Origin: Gautieria morchelliformis
Lineage: Eukaryota > Basidiomycota > Agaricomycetes > Gomphales > Gomphaceae
Assembly: GCA_015179125.1 (NCBI GenBank)
Contig: WHVA01000167.1
Location: 146,975 to 210,974, forward strand
Length of the DNA stretch: 64,000 nucleotides
Direction of reading: 5' to 3'
Position numbers and translations under genes: made by a program. Positions 1 to 10,071 of the stretch are shown piece by piece. The notes under the pieces are model-generated. The model was not told the DNA's origin and searched no databases. It saw only the letters and a program-made list of their open reading frames with translations. Each line of letters starts with the position of its first letter. Within the stretch, counting starts at the first letter, position 1.

Positions 1-143
1 TTAAGAAATTATACTCCGGTGAACAATCAGAATCAGTATTGGTACAGGAAGTGTAGCAATAGAGATTTAACTGAACACGTGTAGTTCTTAGATTGTGCAA
101 TACTTTGTGAGGTCAAAGAATGTTTATAGGCATCCAAGGGTCC
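1..143 (+). repeat. Family-C LTR-type repeat, left piece
   Basis: This stretch and 7446-7620 together match, in reverse complement, 51,316-51,628. The repeat was therefore continuous before element A landed in it. The last five bases, GGTCC (139-143), are the left copy of the target duplication of element A. The repeat continues off the left edge of the window, so its own start is unknown. It is assigned to the C family because the same unit runs on into the C LTR ending at 8518. Confidence 0.7.
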
Positions 144-700
144 TGTAAGAACCCGGCCTTTGGCCGGTTACTTACCGGTAGAACCTTCTTCCGAGCCCGA
201 GCCTTGTGATATTCGTGCCTGAGTACATATGATCCTTATCCTGCGCCCGAGCCCGAGCTTGAGTTCATATCCGACCTTGATCCCATGCCCATATCCCCTT
301 AGTTACTGATTCCGCTCCATCACGCATCATTCATATATTACCTCGCCCTGACCTCGGCCTCCTGACCTCGCCCTGACCTCCACTAATATGTTCGTCCCTG
401 ACTCGTACCCTCGCCTGTATATAACCCCCCTTGTATGCATTCCTACTCCTCAGTCTGAAAATCAACTATCGTATCCCTTCGATCCTTAGCTAGTTTCTAA
501 GCCTCGCCTCTTAAGCCAAACCTCGCCTCTTATTCGTTTGCCTCCGAAGTTGGGACTCATGCGTAGGGTCGGCACAGCACATAAGCTGAAGCCAAGTCCC
601 TCTCTGACTTCCCCATCCAAACCTCGCCCCATAACCTTGGACCTTGCCTCGGGTTTCGTCCCCGACCTCGGTCAACCTTATGACGGATCGTACTGTAACA
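144..700 (+). repeat. Element A left LTR
   Basis: It has TG...CA ends and is about 557 bases long. It is very rich in CCTCG and CCCGAG words, with a TATA-like TATATAACC near 417-425. It matches the right LTR at 6908-7445 throughout, apart from an extra copy of a roughly 20-base CCTCGCCCTGACCTC-type unit near 343-390. Other copies of this LTR lie at 25,148-25,318 (fragment) and 40,287-40,849 (solo, reverse). Confidence 0.93.
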
Positions 701-744
701 GTATTTTCAGACTGCTTACACCCTACGTATCCCTTTTCTTCACT

Positions 745-1974
745 ATGTCCATGATGACTCGTTCCCGCACCCTTCGGGGTATCTCAGAACAACGACGTTT
801 CTCGGAAGCCCCCGACGACTCACCACTGTCCCCGGGGATACCCCTTGCAGACCCTGCCGAGCCTAGTAACAAAGGCAAAGGTAGGGATAACCCCGGTGAT
901 CCTTCAGGTGATCCAGGAGATGGCTCTGGAGGCTCCGACAATGATCGGGACCTCCCCAACCTCCCACCCGAGGACCTCGGTGACCTCAAGGGCAACGAGC
1001 TTATGCGTCGAGTGTTCATCAAGCTCGCGAAACCTCGCGAGTCCGAAGCATGAGCCAAGGTCAAGGAACCGGATAGTTATGACGGTACTGACCAGGCCAA
1101 GCTTCGCACCTTCTTCCTTCAATGCGTACTCAACTTCCAAGATCGTCCCACAGCTTTCAAGACTGGGGCCTCGAAGGTGCAGTATGCTATTTCTTACCTG
1201 TCAGGCTCAGCTCTACAGTACTTCGAGCCGGCGATCCTCGGCGAAGTCCAGCCCGAGCCAGACTGGCTCAAAGACTGGGACAGCTTCAAGGCCAAGCTCG
1301 AGCTCAACTTTGGCCCATACGACAATGCCGCCCAAGCTGAGATCAACCTCGAGAAGATCGTCATGAAAGAGCACCACAAGGCCGTGCAATTCTTTATCGA
1401 CTTCGCCCGAGCTTCGACTCGGACTCAGTGGAACGATGCGGCCCTCCGACACTTCGCCTACAAGGGCTTGGCCAAAAGAATCAAGGACGACTTACTTCAC
1501 TTCCCTCGATTCCGCAGCCTTGCCGAGCTTAGGAACTTCGCGCTGGAATGCGACAGCCGTTACTGGGAGTGTAAGGAATACAACGCCATGGTCAATGGTC
1601 GTAGCTCCCAGCCTGAATGCACCGCTAATCAGTCCAGCAGCAATGCCACTAACAACAACCAGTCCTCCAGCGGTTCCAATAACAATAAGAACTGCAACAA
1701 GACTAACAACAGCGGCAAGGGTTCCAACAACAACTCTTCGAACAACAAGAGCCAGCCTGACATTTCGAGCAAGCTCGGGAAGGATGGCAAACTACTTCCC
1801 GAGGAGCGCCAACGTCGGGTCGACCAAGGCCTTTGTCTGCTTTGCGGCACCAAGGGCCACATCGTCAAGGACTGCCCAAAGAACAAGTCTACCAACGGTA
1901 GCAGTTCTAAAGGTCGGGCAGCGAAGACCCCTAACGAGGGGACTTCGGTCTCCATTACGGAGATGAAAAAATAG
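745..1974 (+). pseudogene. Element A gag region (fossil)
   Basis: This is a capsid/nucleocapsid-type gag. A Pro/Gly/Asp-rich N-terminal part is followed by a retrotransposon gag domain of the type that carries FGPYDN and LRHFAYKGLA. Then comes an Asn/Ser-rich linker (about 1620-1760) and a zinc knuckle, CLLCGTKGHIVKDC, near 1837-1878. The domain order and the knuckle are typical of chromovirus gag. It is not preserved as one reading frame. Confidence 0.85.
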
Positions 1975-2024
1975 GTAGCAACCTCGGAACCACATGATCC
2001 GAGGATTGCGGTAACCTCACCCGT

Positions 2025-5000
2025 GTGCTCAGACTCAGTGCCGCTTCTCATTCATTGTCCAAAGATTCCCTTAATGTAGATCTAACCTCGCCTTCGCTTC
2101 CCAACGTCGCTTTTGTTGCATTAGTTGACTGCGGGTCCTCAGATTGTTTTATTGAATCCAGATTTGTCCAGAAGTACTCTATGCCTGTTTATCCTGTCTC
2201 TCCTATACCCTTGAAACTATTTGACGGTAGTACTAACACTACCATTACCCAAGCTCTAGACCTCTGCATTTGCTTTCCGACTGGCGAACAACAATGGGTT
2301 ACCTTCTACGTAACCTTGCTCGACTCGAGTTGCTCGATGGTACTTGGCCACAACTGGCTCACCTGCTACAATCCGTCGATTGACTGGGTATTGGGCAGTA
2401 TTACTTTCAAGACCATCGATTTGACTACGACTCCAGCGACCACGGCGACGTCAGCCCGCTCAGCTTCGGCTACAACTTCGACCTCACCTCCGAACTCGCC
2501 TCCGAAGTTGCAAGCACCGCTTGTTTCCCTAATCAATGCACCCGCTTTCATGCGCGCATCTAGATTGGAAGGGTCCGAAGTGTTTCAGCTCAATCTGGCT
2601 TCGCCTGAGCTCCTCGCCAGAGGGGCAACATCTGGAGAAAGTTCTTCCGAGCTTTCTGAGAATGTTAAGAAACATGTTCCTGAAGTATATCACGAATTTG
2701 CAGATGTATTCAGCAAAGCACACGCTGACACTCTAGCTCCCCACCGACCCCACGATATCAAAATCAACCTCGAAGAAGGGACCTCGCCGCCTATCGGTCC
2801 CATCTACTCTCTCTGCTTCCGAACTCAAAGCACTTTGCGAGTTCATTGAGGAGCACTTGAACATCGGTTTCATCCGACCTTCACGCTCACCTCATGGTGC
2901 ACCGGTATTGTTTTTTTCGCAAAAAAGATGGCTCACTTCGGTTGTGTGTCGACTTCTGAGGTTTAAACAAGATCTTGAAAAAAGATCGGTATCCATTGCC
3001 ATTGATTGCTGACTTACTTGATGCTCCAAAGAATGCTCGCATCTATACGAAGATTGCCCTTCGTCACGCTTACCACATCGTACGGGTGGCCGAGGGTGAC
3101 GAATGGAAAACCGCCTTCAGCACTCGCTATGGGGTTGGTTATGCCATTTGGTCTCACTAATGGCCCTGCTGCTTTCCAGAGATTCATGAACGAGATTTTC
3201 GCCGACCTTTTGGACGTTTGTGTGGTGGTATACTTGGATGACATTCTAATCTACTCCAGTGACCCCTCCAAACATGTTGAACATGTCAAGGAAGTCTTGC
3301 GACAACTGCGACTCAACAACCTCTTCGCCAAAGAAGACAAATGCGAGTTTCATCGCGACTCGGTTGAATTCCTCAGCTACATACTCTCTCCCGAGGGCCT
3401 CACTATGGCAGACGACAAGGTAAAGGTCATTCAAGACTGGCCTGAACCTCGCAAAGTTCGCGACATCCAGTCCTTCCTCGGTTTCGCCAACTTCTACCGA
3501 CGTTTCATTCACAACTACTCCAACATCACCATTCCTCTCACCTGACTCACCTGCAAGGGTACCCCTTGGAACTTTTCTGAGGATTGTCGGCAGGCCTTCA
3601 ACTTGTTGAAGAAGGCGTTCACTACCTGCTCCTATCCTCACCCACTGAATTCCTGACCTTCCACTAATCGTAGAGACTGATGCTTCAGATTATGCCTTAG
3701 CGGCAATCTTATCACTGCGAACCTCGGAAGGTGAACTTCATCCCATCGCTTTCCACTCCCGCACATTCACCTCTACCGAGCTCAACTACGATGTTCATGA
3801 CAAGGAGCTCCTAGCAATTTTTGAAGCGTTTCAACGCTTGCGACACTACCTCGAGGGCTCTGGTGACCCTGTCGACATTATCACCGACCACAAGAACCTC
3901 GAATACTTTTCAACAACGAAGCTCTTCACCCGTCGACAAGCTCGGTGGTCAGAATACCTTTCCCAATTCAACCTCGCCATCCGTTTTCGACCTGGTCGCC
4001 TCAGAACGAAGCCTGACTCTCTCACTAGACAATGGGACGTCTACCTTAAAGAGGGGAATAGCGACTATGCCACCATAAACCCACAGAATCTACGGCCAGT
4101 ATTTACTCAACACCAGCTGGCATCGTCCCTTAGAGCTACTAACCTCGCTCCCATCATACTCTGAGCCGCTTCGATGCTTGATACCGAGCAGATCCGAGCT
4201 GACATACTAGCGAACCTCCCCTCGGACCCCATAGCCAAGTCACACCTCGGCTTGGTTAATGACCCGAGGTGGACCACTTGTATGCGAAGCAAGCCACAAC
4301 GTCACAAACCCTATGGTCTCCTCAAACAACTTCCCGTTCCCGAGAAGCCTTGGAATTCCATCTCTATGGATTTAATTGAGCAGCTCCCCCCTTCATCCGA
4401 GTTCACCTCCATACTAGTGATTGTTGACCGCTTCACTAAGCAGGTTATCTTCGTTCCTACCACAGACAAGATAACCTCGCAAGAGCTCGCCCATCTCTTC
4501 ATCCTTCATGTCTTTTCCAAGCATGGAGTCCCCTCGCACGTCACCTCGGACAGGGGTTCCGAGTTCGTCTCGCACTTCTGGCATTCCTTAGGGAAAGCCT
4601 TGGACATGCGGTTGCATTTCACCTCGGGATGATATCCCGAGGGTGACAGTCAAACCGAGCGTGCTAACCAGACCTTGGAACAGTACCTCAGGATATATTG
4701 CAACTATCAGCAGTCCAATTGGGCTTCGTTCCTTCCCCTAGCCGAGTTCGCCTACAACAATGCGTCTAGTGCAACCACCGGCATATCCCCATTCTTTGCT
4801 AATAAGGGTTACCATCCGAACCTCGCAGTTCACCCCGAGTGTGACCTCGCCTCGGCATGAGCTTGAGACTTCGTGGTTGACCTGGACGAGCTTCACCAAG
4901 AACTTCGCCGCGCCATCCTCGAGGCTCAGAAGACTTACCAAGCCTTGGCCGATGTTCGCCGCAAGCCCGCTCCTGATTTCCAAGTAGGATCCCTCGCCTT

Positions 5001-5448
5001 TGTGAAGGCACAGTACTTCAGAACGACTCGCCCTACCACAAAGCTCGCCGAGAAGTTCTTGGGTCCTTTTGAGATCATTTCCTGAGCGGGTACTCACTCC
5101 TTCACCCTTCAACTTCCAGAACACATGCATTCAGTCCATCCAGTATTCCACATATCTATGCTCGAACCAGCCTCGCCCAACACCATCCCGAACCGAGTTC
5201 AGCCGCCTCCGCCCCCAGTCGTTATCGACGGCGAACCCGAGTTCGAGGTTTCCGAAATCCTCGACTCGAAGATTGATAATAGACGCAAGAGCTGCAAGTT
5301 ACTCTATCTTGTTAGGTGGACTGGTTACGAAGGTACCGACGAAGAAACCTCGTGGATCCTCGCTTCCGAGCTTGATCATGCCTCGGAGCTGGTCACTGAC
5401 TTCCATGAGTCTTACCCGGCCAAGCCAGGACCTTTGACTGCCCTATGA
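2025..5448 (+). pseudogene. Element A pol region: PR, RT, RNase H, INT, chromodomain (fossil)
   Basis: The parts appear in Ty3/Gypsy order. There is an aspartic protease with [11 protein letters not shown] near 2119, and a reverse transcriptase with [12 protein letters not shown] near 3224-3256. RNase H follows with TDHKNLEYF near 3880. The integrase core has SMDLIEQLP, VTSDRGSEFV and a [12 protein letters not shown]-type motif between about 4360 and 4690. A chromodomain with LLYLVRWTGYEGTDEETSW lies near 5300-5355. The region is broken in several places. The chromodomain is the part that in related elements directs integration to methylated-histone chromatin. Confidence 0.92.
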
Positions 5449-5561
5449 CCGTTTCCTAGTTTAACCCCCATGACCCCAGTAGTTAGATAACAAAAAAAAT
5501 CGCAATCGAATCACAAAATCAATAAAAGACCAAGAAAAGAGTCCATTATTCCATTAGTAGA

Positions 5562-6734
5562 TTACTCTAACATCCTCGCATCCTCTTCCGCGCTCTCCTC
5601 GCTATCTTCGCCCGACTCCTCCCCATTACTACTACTACTTTGCTCCACTAGACCCCCATATCCCCCATACTCTGCCAAATCTCTCGCGTCCTGCAGACGT
5701 CTCAAGTAGTTCCTCCGCCTCCTTATCCTCATGAACTCTATGTCCGCCCTGTTCATCCTGTCATTCGCCGCTCTAAACTCCCCCAACAACTCGCACACCC
5801 TCTCCCCAACCTTGCCCACCTTCTGTCCCACATCCCTCACCGCCACTATCAACTCCCTCATCTCCGCACTTCGCTCCGACCTCTTCGTCTTCTTATCCTT
5901 CTTCGCCCTCCGACCTTCCACCTCGGTTTCTTCCACCTCGGCTTCCTCTACCTCGGTTTCCTTCCCCTCACTCTGCCCCGCTTCCCCAACCTCTCTCCCC
6001 TCACTCTGCCTCGCTCCCCCAGTCTTCTCTCCCTTCTCCTTGCTCAACCTCGCTTCCATCCTCTCCACCCTCGTCTCCAAGTTCCGCTCAACCCAGTCGC
6101 TTGAGTCGTCGTCCTCCTCAACCTCGTCCCGAGCCTTGGCCTCCTTCCTTGGCCTCGGCCCGTCCTCGCTATCCTCGCTCCTCGCCCGCTTCTTGCCCGC
6201 TGCGCTCGCCTGACTTTTCCCAGGGGTCGCCTTGCTGCGACGACCTAAGGCTATACTACAGCCTAAAGACCGCGTCCTGAACCATATGCAGGCCCCCTGG
6301 TTGGCGACGCCGAAGTCGAGGCTCACCTGGTGAAGGCACGTGTAATCGCGCTCTTTGCAGCGCGCGCACCTCGCCTCGGGCTTCACCCCGAGCTGCCACG
6401 CTTGAGGACCCCCGTCAGCAAGCTTGTACCCGTATAGGGTCAAGTCTGTCGGGTGGTAAGCGAAGAGCATTCGCTTGTACTACTCAAGTCAGCGAACAGC
6501 AAAATATGAGGCTACCAAACGACTCACCTTTTTGCCATTCGGCCCTTCCTGCCACGGCTGCCGCATGTCGATGGCCCCCGTCTCATCAATTGGCAATGCG
6601 CCAACTTCGGGTCGATCCTCGGGCATAACCTCGCCCGAGGCTCCATTCTCCTCAGACAGTAGTGTCTGGTCGAACACGTTGTTCGCGCTGTTCTTGTCGA
6701 CGGCTGAGTTGAAGAGGGCTTGAGGGCGCACCAT
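5562..6734 (-). CDS. Antisense spliced gene inside element A; cysteine-cluster nuclear protein, unknown function
   Basis: Read on the minus strand between pol and the right LTR. Exon 1 runs 6734-6528 (69 codons from ATG) and exon 2 runs 6479-5562. They are separated by a 48-base intron with GTGAGT and TAG borders, phase 0, giving about 374 residues with no interruption. A TATA-like AGATAAAAGG lies about 40 bases upstream (6772-6782). The protein has a cysteine cluster near residues 107-143 (CARCKERDYTC, then GAC and LGC), with spacing reminiscent of Zn-cluster proteins. It also has a basic KKRAR-type nuclear signal, acidic and Glu/Val repeats, a predicted coiled coil, an Arg-rich stretch (MRIRRRRNYLRRL) and an acidic tail. 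I do not recognise a named family. What stands out is that it is whole while the gag-pol on the other strand is broken. It may be an accessory or antisense regulator of the element, or a captured host gene; neither is shown. Confidence 0.72.
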
Positions 6735-6771
6735 ATTTTGTTGGCACTTGGGTTCGCTGCCTCCTACCCAC

Positions 6772-6782
6772 CCTTTTATCTA
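6772..6782 (-). promoter_or_regulatory. TATA-like box of the antisense gene
   Basis: On the minus strand the sequence reads AGATAAAAGG about 40 bases before the ATG at 6734. This distance suits a short-leader fungal promoter. It lies inside element A just before the right LTR, so the antisense gene does not need to use the LTR as its promoter. Confidence 0.4.
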
Positions 6783-6907
6783 ACCTCGGCTACGATTTAA
6801 GCTTCGCCTTTCTGGCTACTTAACATCGGGCCGGGATCTAGATTCGAGGATAGGCGAACCTTGTTCATATTACGGCCTCGAGGGTCTCGGTCATAAGGAG
6901 GGGATAC

Positions 6908-7445
6908 TGTAAGAACCCGGCCTTTGGCTGGTTACTTACCGGTAGAACCTTCTTCCGAGCCTGAGCCTTGTGATATTCGTGCCCGAGTACATATGATCCT
7001 TATCCTGCGCCCGAGCCCGAGCCCGAGCTTGAGTTCATATCTGACCTTGATCCCATGCCCGTATCCCCTTAGTTACTGATTCTGCTCCATCACGCATCAT
7101 TCGTATATTACCTCGCCCTGACCTCCACTAATATGTTCGTCCCTGACTCATACCCTCACCCGTATATAACCCCCCTTGTATGCATTCCTACTCCTCAGTC
7201 TGAAAATCAACTATCATATCCCTTCGATCCTTAGCTAGTTTCTAAGCCTCGCCTCTTAAGCCACACCTCGCCTCCTATTCGTTTGCCTCCGAAGTTGGGA
7301 CTCGTGCATAGGGTCCGCGCAGCACATAAGCTGAAGCCAAGTCCCTCTCCAACTTCCCCATCCAAACCTCGCCCCGTAACCTCGGACCTTGCCTCAGGTT
7401 TCATCCCCGACCTCGGTCAACCTTACGACGGATCGTACCATAACA
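6908..7445 (+). repeat. Element A right LTR
   Basis: It is a direct repeat of 144-700 with the same TG...CA ends, followed at once by the target duplication GGTCC (7446-7450). Confidence 0.93.
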
Positions 7446-8518
7446 GGTCCAGATACTTTAAGGGGGAAAGCTACCTAGAGCCTTAGGACCGCAGGTCGAG
7501 TGAATTAAAGACAACAATAATCCCCAAGATGTGAAAAGATAGTTCTGCACTTGAACTCTTCCTCAGTTCAAGTATGTCACTATTCTCGTGGCTTTTCTGG
7601 TTTTCCAACTCAACAAACGTAGGATATTAACCCACTTAACTCAGAGTTAAGTTAATAAACTATTGCATGAATTGAATAACTAATAACCAAGTCTATTAGG
7701 TCACTGCTCAGAGTGGCGTCTAATGGTACAGGATTACTAATCAGTTACTCTTAGTAATGTTGCTGTTCGCAGCACGATTATTCAGAGCCTGCTGCAATTA
7801 AAATAGAGCACTCTTGTACTTCTCAGAGCCATTCAGAGTTGCTGCAATCTCAGACTGTAGCCAAGTCAGTGAGCCAGTACTTCGGTACAAGGCTGTGTTA
7901 AAGCCACACTTCAGTTACTCAAGATATGAGTGGTTTGGGTGAAAAGATGATTGATTGCTTCACTGCTAAAACTGCAGGCTATTTATACCACATCTATCTA
8001 GCTTATGTAACTACTGCTAGGAACCTTGTAGAGGCTTCTACAACTGTGAAGAACCTTGTGGAAGCTTAGAGAAGCTTCAGGAAAGGTTTGGAAACTATTG
8101 GAAGGCTGTGGAAGGTTCTATTGCTATATTGGGTTAAAGTCACAGCTCTGTGACAGTAAAGCTAAGAGTATGTAAGAAACTCCCACGCTCATGTGATTAT
8201 CATGTGACGAAGGAAAGTCATGTGACTGTGTCATGTGATTGTCAGGTGACCGTAGATAATCAAGTGACTTTGAGGTCAGGTGATTGTCAGGTGACTGTGG
8301 ATGATCAGGTGACTTTGAGCTGTTTTTGAGGTCATGTGATAGTCATGTGACCGTGGGGGATTCTTAGCTAAACTATCAAGAGATTGTTGTATCTTGTGGA
8401 CCCAATGTGAGTGTAGCATAGAAATATTAATACAACCTTTCTTGAGGACATTTGAAACTAATTAACTACCTAGTAAATGTTCATAAATAGGTAGCTACTT
8501 TGTGGACAATCCCTAACA
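7446..8518 (+). repeat. Family-C LTR-type repeat, right piece
   Basis: From about 7620 to 8518 this is the reverse complement of 41,160-42,060, the 5' LTR of Gypsy element C. It ends CCCTAACA exactly where a Harbinger transposase gene is cut. 7446-7620 matches the reverse complement of about 51,316-51,480. A notable internal feature is a tight array of eleven TCANGTGA words at 8189-8350. It was present before element A, which inserted into it, and it was itself inserted into the Harbinger gene to its right. Confidence 0.8.
8189..8350. promoter_or_regulatory. Array of 11 E-box-like TCANGTGA words in LTR-C
   Basis: Eleven copies of TCA(T/G/A)GTGA occur in about 160 bases. Each contains a CANGTG core, the CANNTG type bound by bHLH factors. 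The same eleven-copy array is kept in the other C LTR at 41,328-41,497. It is likely to be the enhancer part of the LTR or a site bound by a host factor; binding is inferred, not shown. Confidence 0.5.
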
Positions 8519-9630
8519 CCCACTCTGCTGTTTGGATATATGATAATAATTCTCTGTCCAATGTCAAGCGTTCCGTGCGTGCTAATAGAGCCTGAAGAAG
8601 TTTGTCACCAGACTTCAAGGGCGCTTTAATCTTCTGGTCCACTAATGAGGATCCCCAAGGAAATGCTGTGTCAGCCACAAGGAAATATCCCTCCGGAGTC
8701 CTATTAACCGATTGCTCGTATACTGGGCGTGCAATTCGAGGGTCATGCCAACTACCTGGTGCATTCAGGACTGCTTCAAGAATGGTCCCTGTGAGGCTAG
8801 TTAGATGACAAAACTGGCCAAGTGTTCGCTACCTACCATCCAGTGCAAACACAAACACTTGACTGGAGTAGTGATTGTGTGTCCATCCATTATATGTAGC
8901 ATTCTCCATCCCAGGATCATTTGGTACCTCGACTGGTAAATTCAGACCATCAATGGTGCCGAATGCTCCCTCCAACAGCAGGTGCCTGGCTATTATCACG
9001 GCGCTGAATTCCTTCATTTTCTCCTCATTGGGCCATGACACACGGGCCCCCCTCATTTTTGAAAGACAAGTCTCAAAGATGTTCATAGCAAAATTGACAT
9101 AACGGTCCACTGTTGCTGGTATAAGTCCAAATATTTGTTGCAGACTGGTCTGTGTCATGCAAGAGTGAATATAGTGAAGTACAAGTCCCAGTCCACCGGC
9201 TGCATCCAAGAACGGCGACCAATACGTGGCACACCCCATGAATTGGTGTCCCTACACTCTATGGCTGTTGTATCCCAAATTTTCTGAAATCCTGACTGGA
9301 GGATGTATTGAAAAGTATCTACATCAAAGCCCATGGTGGTGATGAAAGCCCGGTCATTCTGCGCATGTAGCATATGTTGCCACGTGGTATCCCCTTTTGG
9401 GTGAGGGAGAGCCGGATGTGTAAGATAGAATTTAGCCGTGTGGTGTCGCTCTGCACGATCTTGGCGCATCTGCAGCTCCCCGGCAAGGGTTAAACCTAGT
9501 GATGTGTTTTTAGGATGCTGTCAGGTGGATGGGAAGAATAATATAGAGTTCAAGCACACTTACATACACCCATTAGCTCTTCTTCATCGTCCTCTTCCTC
9601 CTCAAACTCGTCCAGGATGTCGTCCGGCAT
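8519..9630 (-). pseudogene. PIF/Harbinger transposase H1, truncated
   Basis: This is a DDE_Tnp_4-type transposase read on the minus strand. A short acidic first exon (9630-9568, MPDDILDEF...) is followed by an intron of about 98 bases (GTATGT...CAG, 9567-9470). The second exon starts MRQDRAERHH and runs through the helical N-terminal domain. The first catalytic Asp lies in GTIDGLNLPV (near 8955) and the second in VADTAFPWG (near 8660). A frame change near 9200 and another break or intron near 8800-8830 interrupt the frame. The C-terminal third, including the third acidic residue, is missing because the C-family repeat ends at 8518 inside the gene. No partner gene lies beside it. Confidence 0.85.
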
Positions 9631-9738
9631 GAGGCGATACACTAATTAGTTCACAACCAAGTCCTCGGAGCTCGGCCAACGAGCTGCCGTGCGCATGCCG
9701 GTGACAGGTTTACGACAAATCATTTTTAATGATTTTGG

Positions 9739-9748
9739 TCTTACGGTT
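9739..9748. repeat. Left target-site repeat of the KDZ element
   Basis: The ten bases TCTTACGGTT recur exactly at 18,453-18,462, in the same orientation, just outside the inverted ends of the KDZ element. KDZ elements are known to make short target duplications. Ten identical bases may include one or two chance matches. Confidence 0.6.
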
Positions 9749-10071
9749 CAGAGAATCGGGTCCGCTGCGCGAGACTGTCTCCCGGAGACTCCCGGAGACT
9801 CGGCTGTGACTGCCACAGCCAAACAGTGATCCATCATCTACTGACACCCTCAACGCGTCCACAAAGTAAACCATCCCCGTTCCTTGCCATACTTGTCAAA
9901 ACTCAGCTCCATATGCAATAAAATTTCCTCTGATCGCGTGTCTGACTTGAATAAATCACTATGATTAGTACCTGTGTCCGTGAATGACCCCCTTGCCGTT
10001 CTTCATACCAACTGCACATGTCCAGCCCTCATAAATACTATCCTGACTATCTGCCACCCCCCCTCCCTGAA

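Larger units (their letters stand above)
144..7445 (+). mobile_element. Ty3/Gypsy chromovirus, element A
   Basis: The element is bounded by two direct LTRs (144-700 and 6908-7445), each starting TGTAAG and ending TAACA, with target duplication GGTCC on both sides (139-143 and 7446-7450). In order it holds gag with a CCHC knuckle, protease, reverse transcriptase, RNase H, integrase and a C-terminal chromodomain. That is the order and content of a fungal chromovirus. Between pol and the right LTR lies an unusual antisense gene (5562-6734). The gag-pol part is a fossil with about ten breaks. The two LTRs differ by a short length variant and scattered substitutions, so the insertion looks fairly young. 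It sits inside a C-family repeat. Confidence 0.95.

Noticed and set aside
723-1064. Minus-strand frame of 113 codons across gag of element A
   Set aside because: Shadow of the Pro/Ser-rich gag frame; no start context, intron or relatives.
1629-2051. Leucine-rich minus-strand frame
   Set aside because: It is the reverse of the Asn/Ser-rich gag linker, so the leucines are a by-product.
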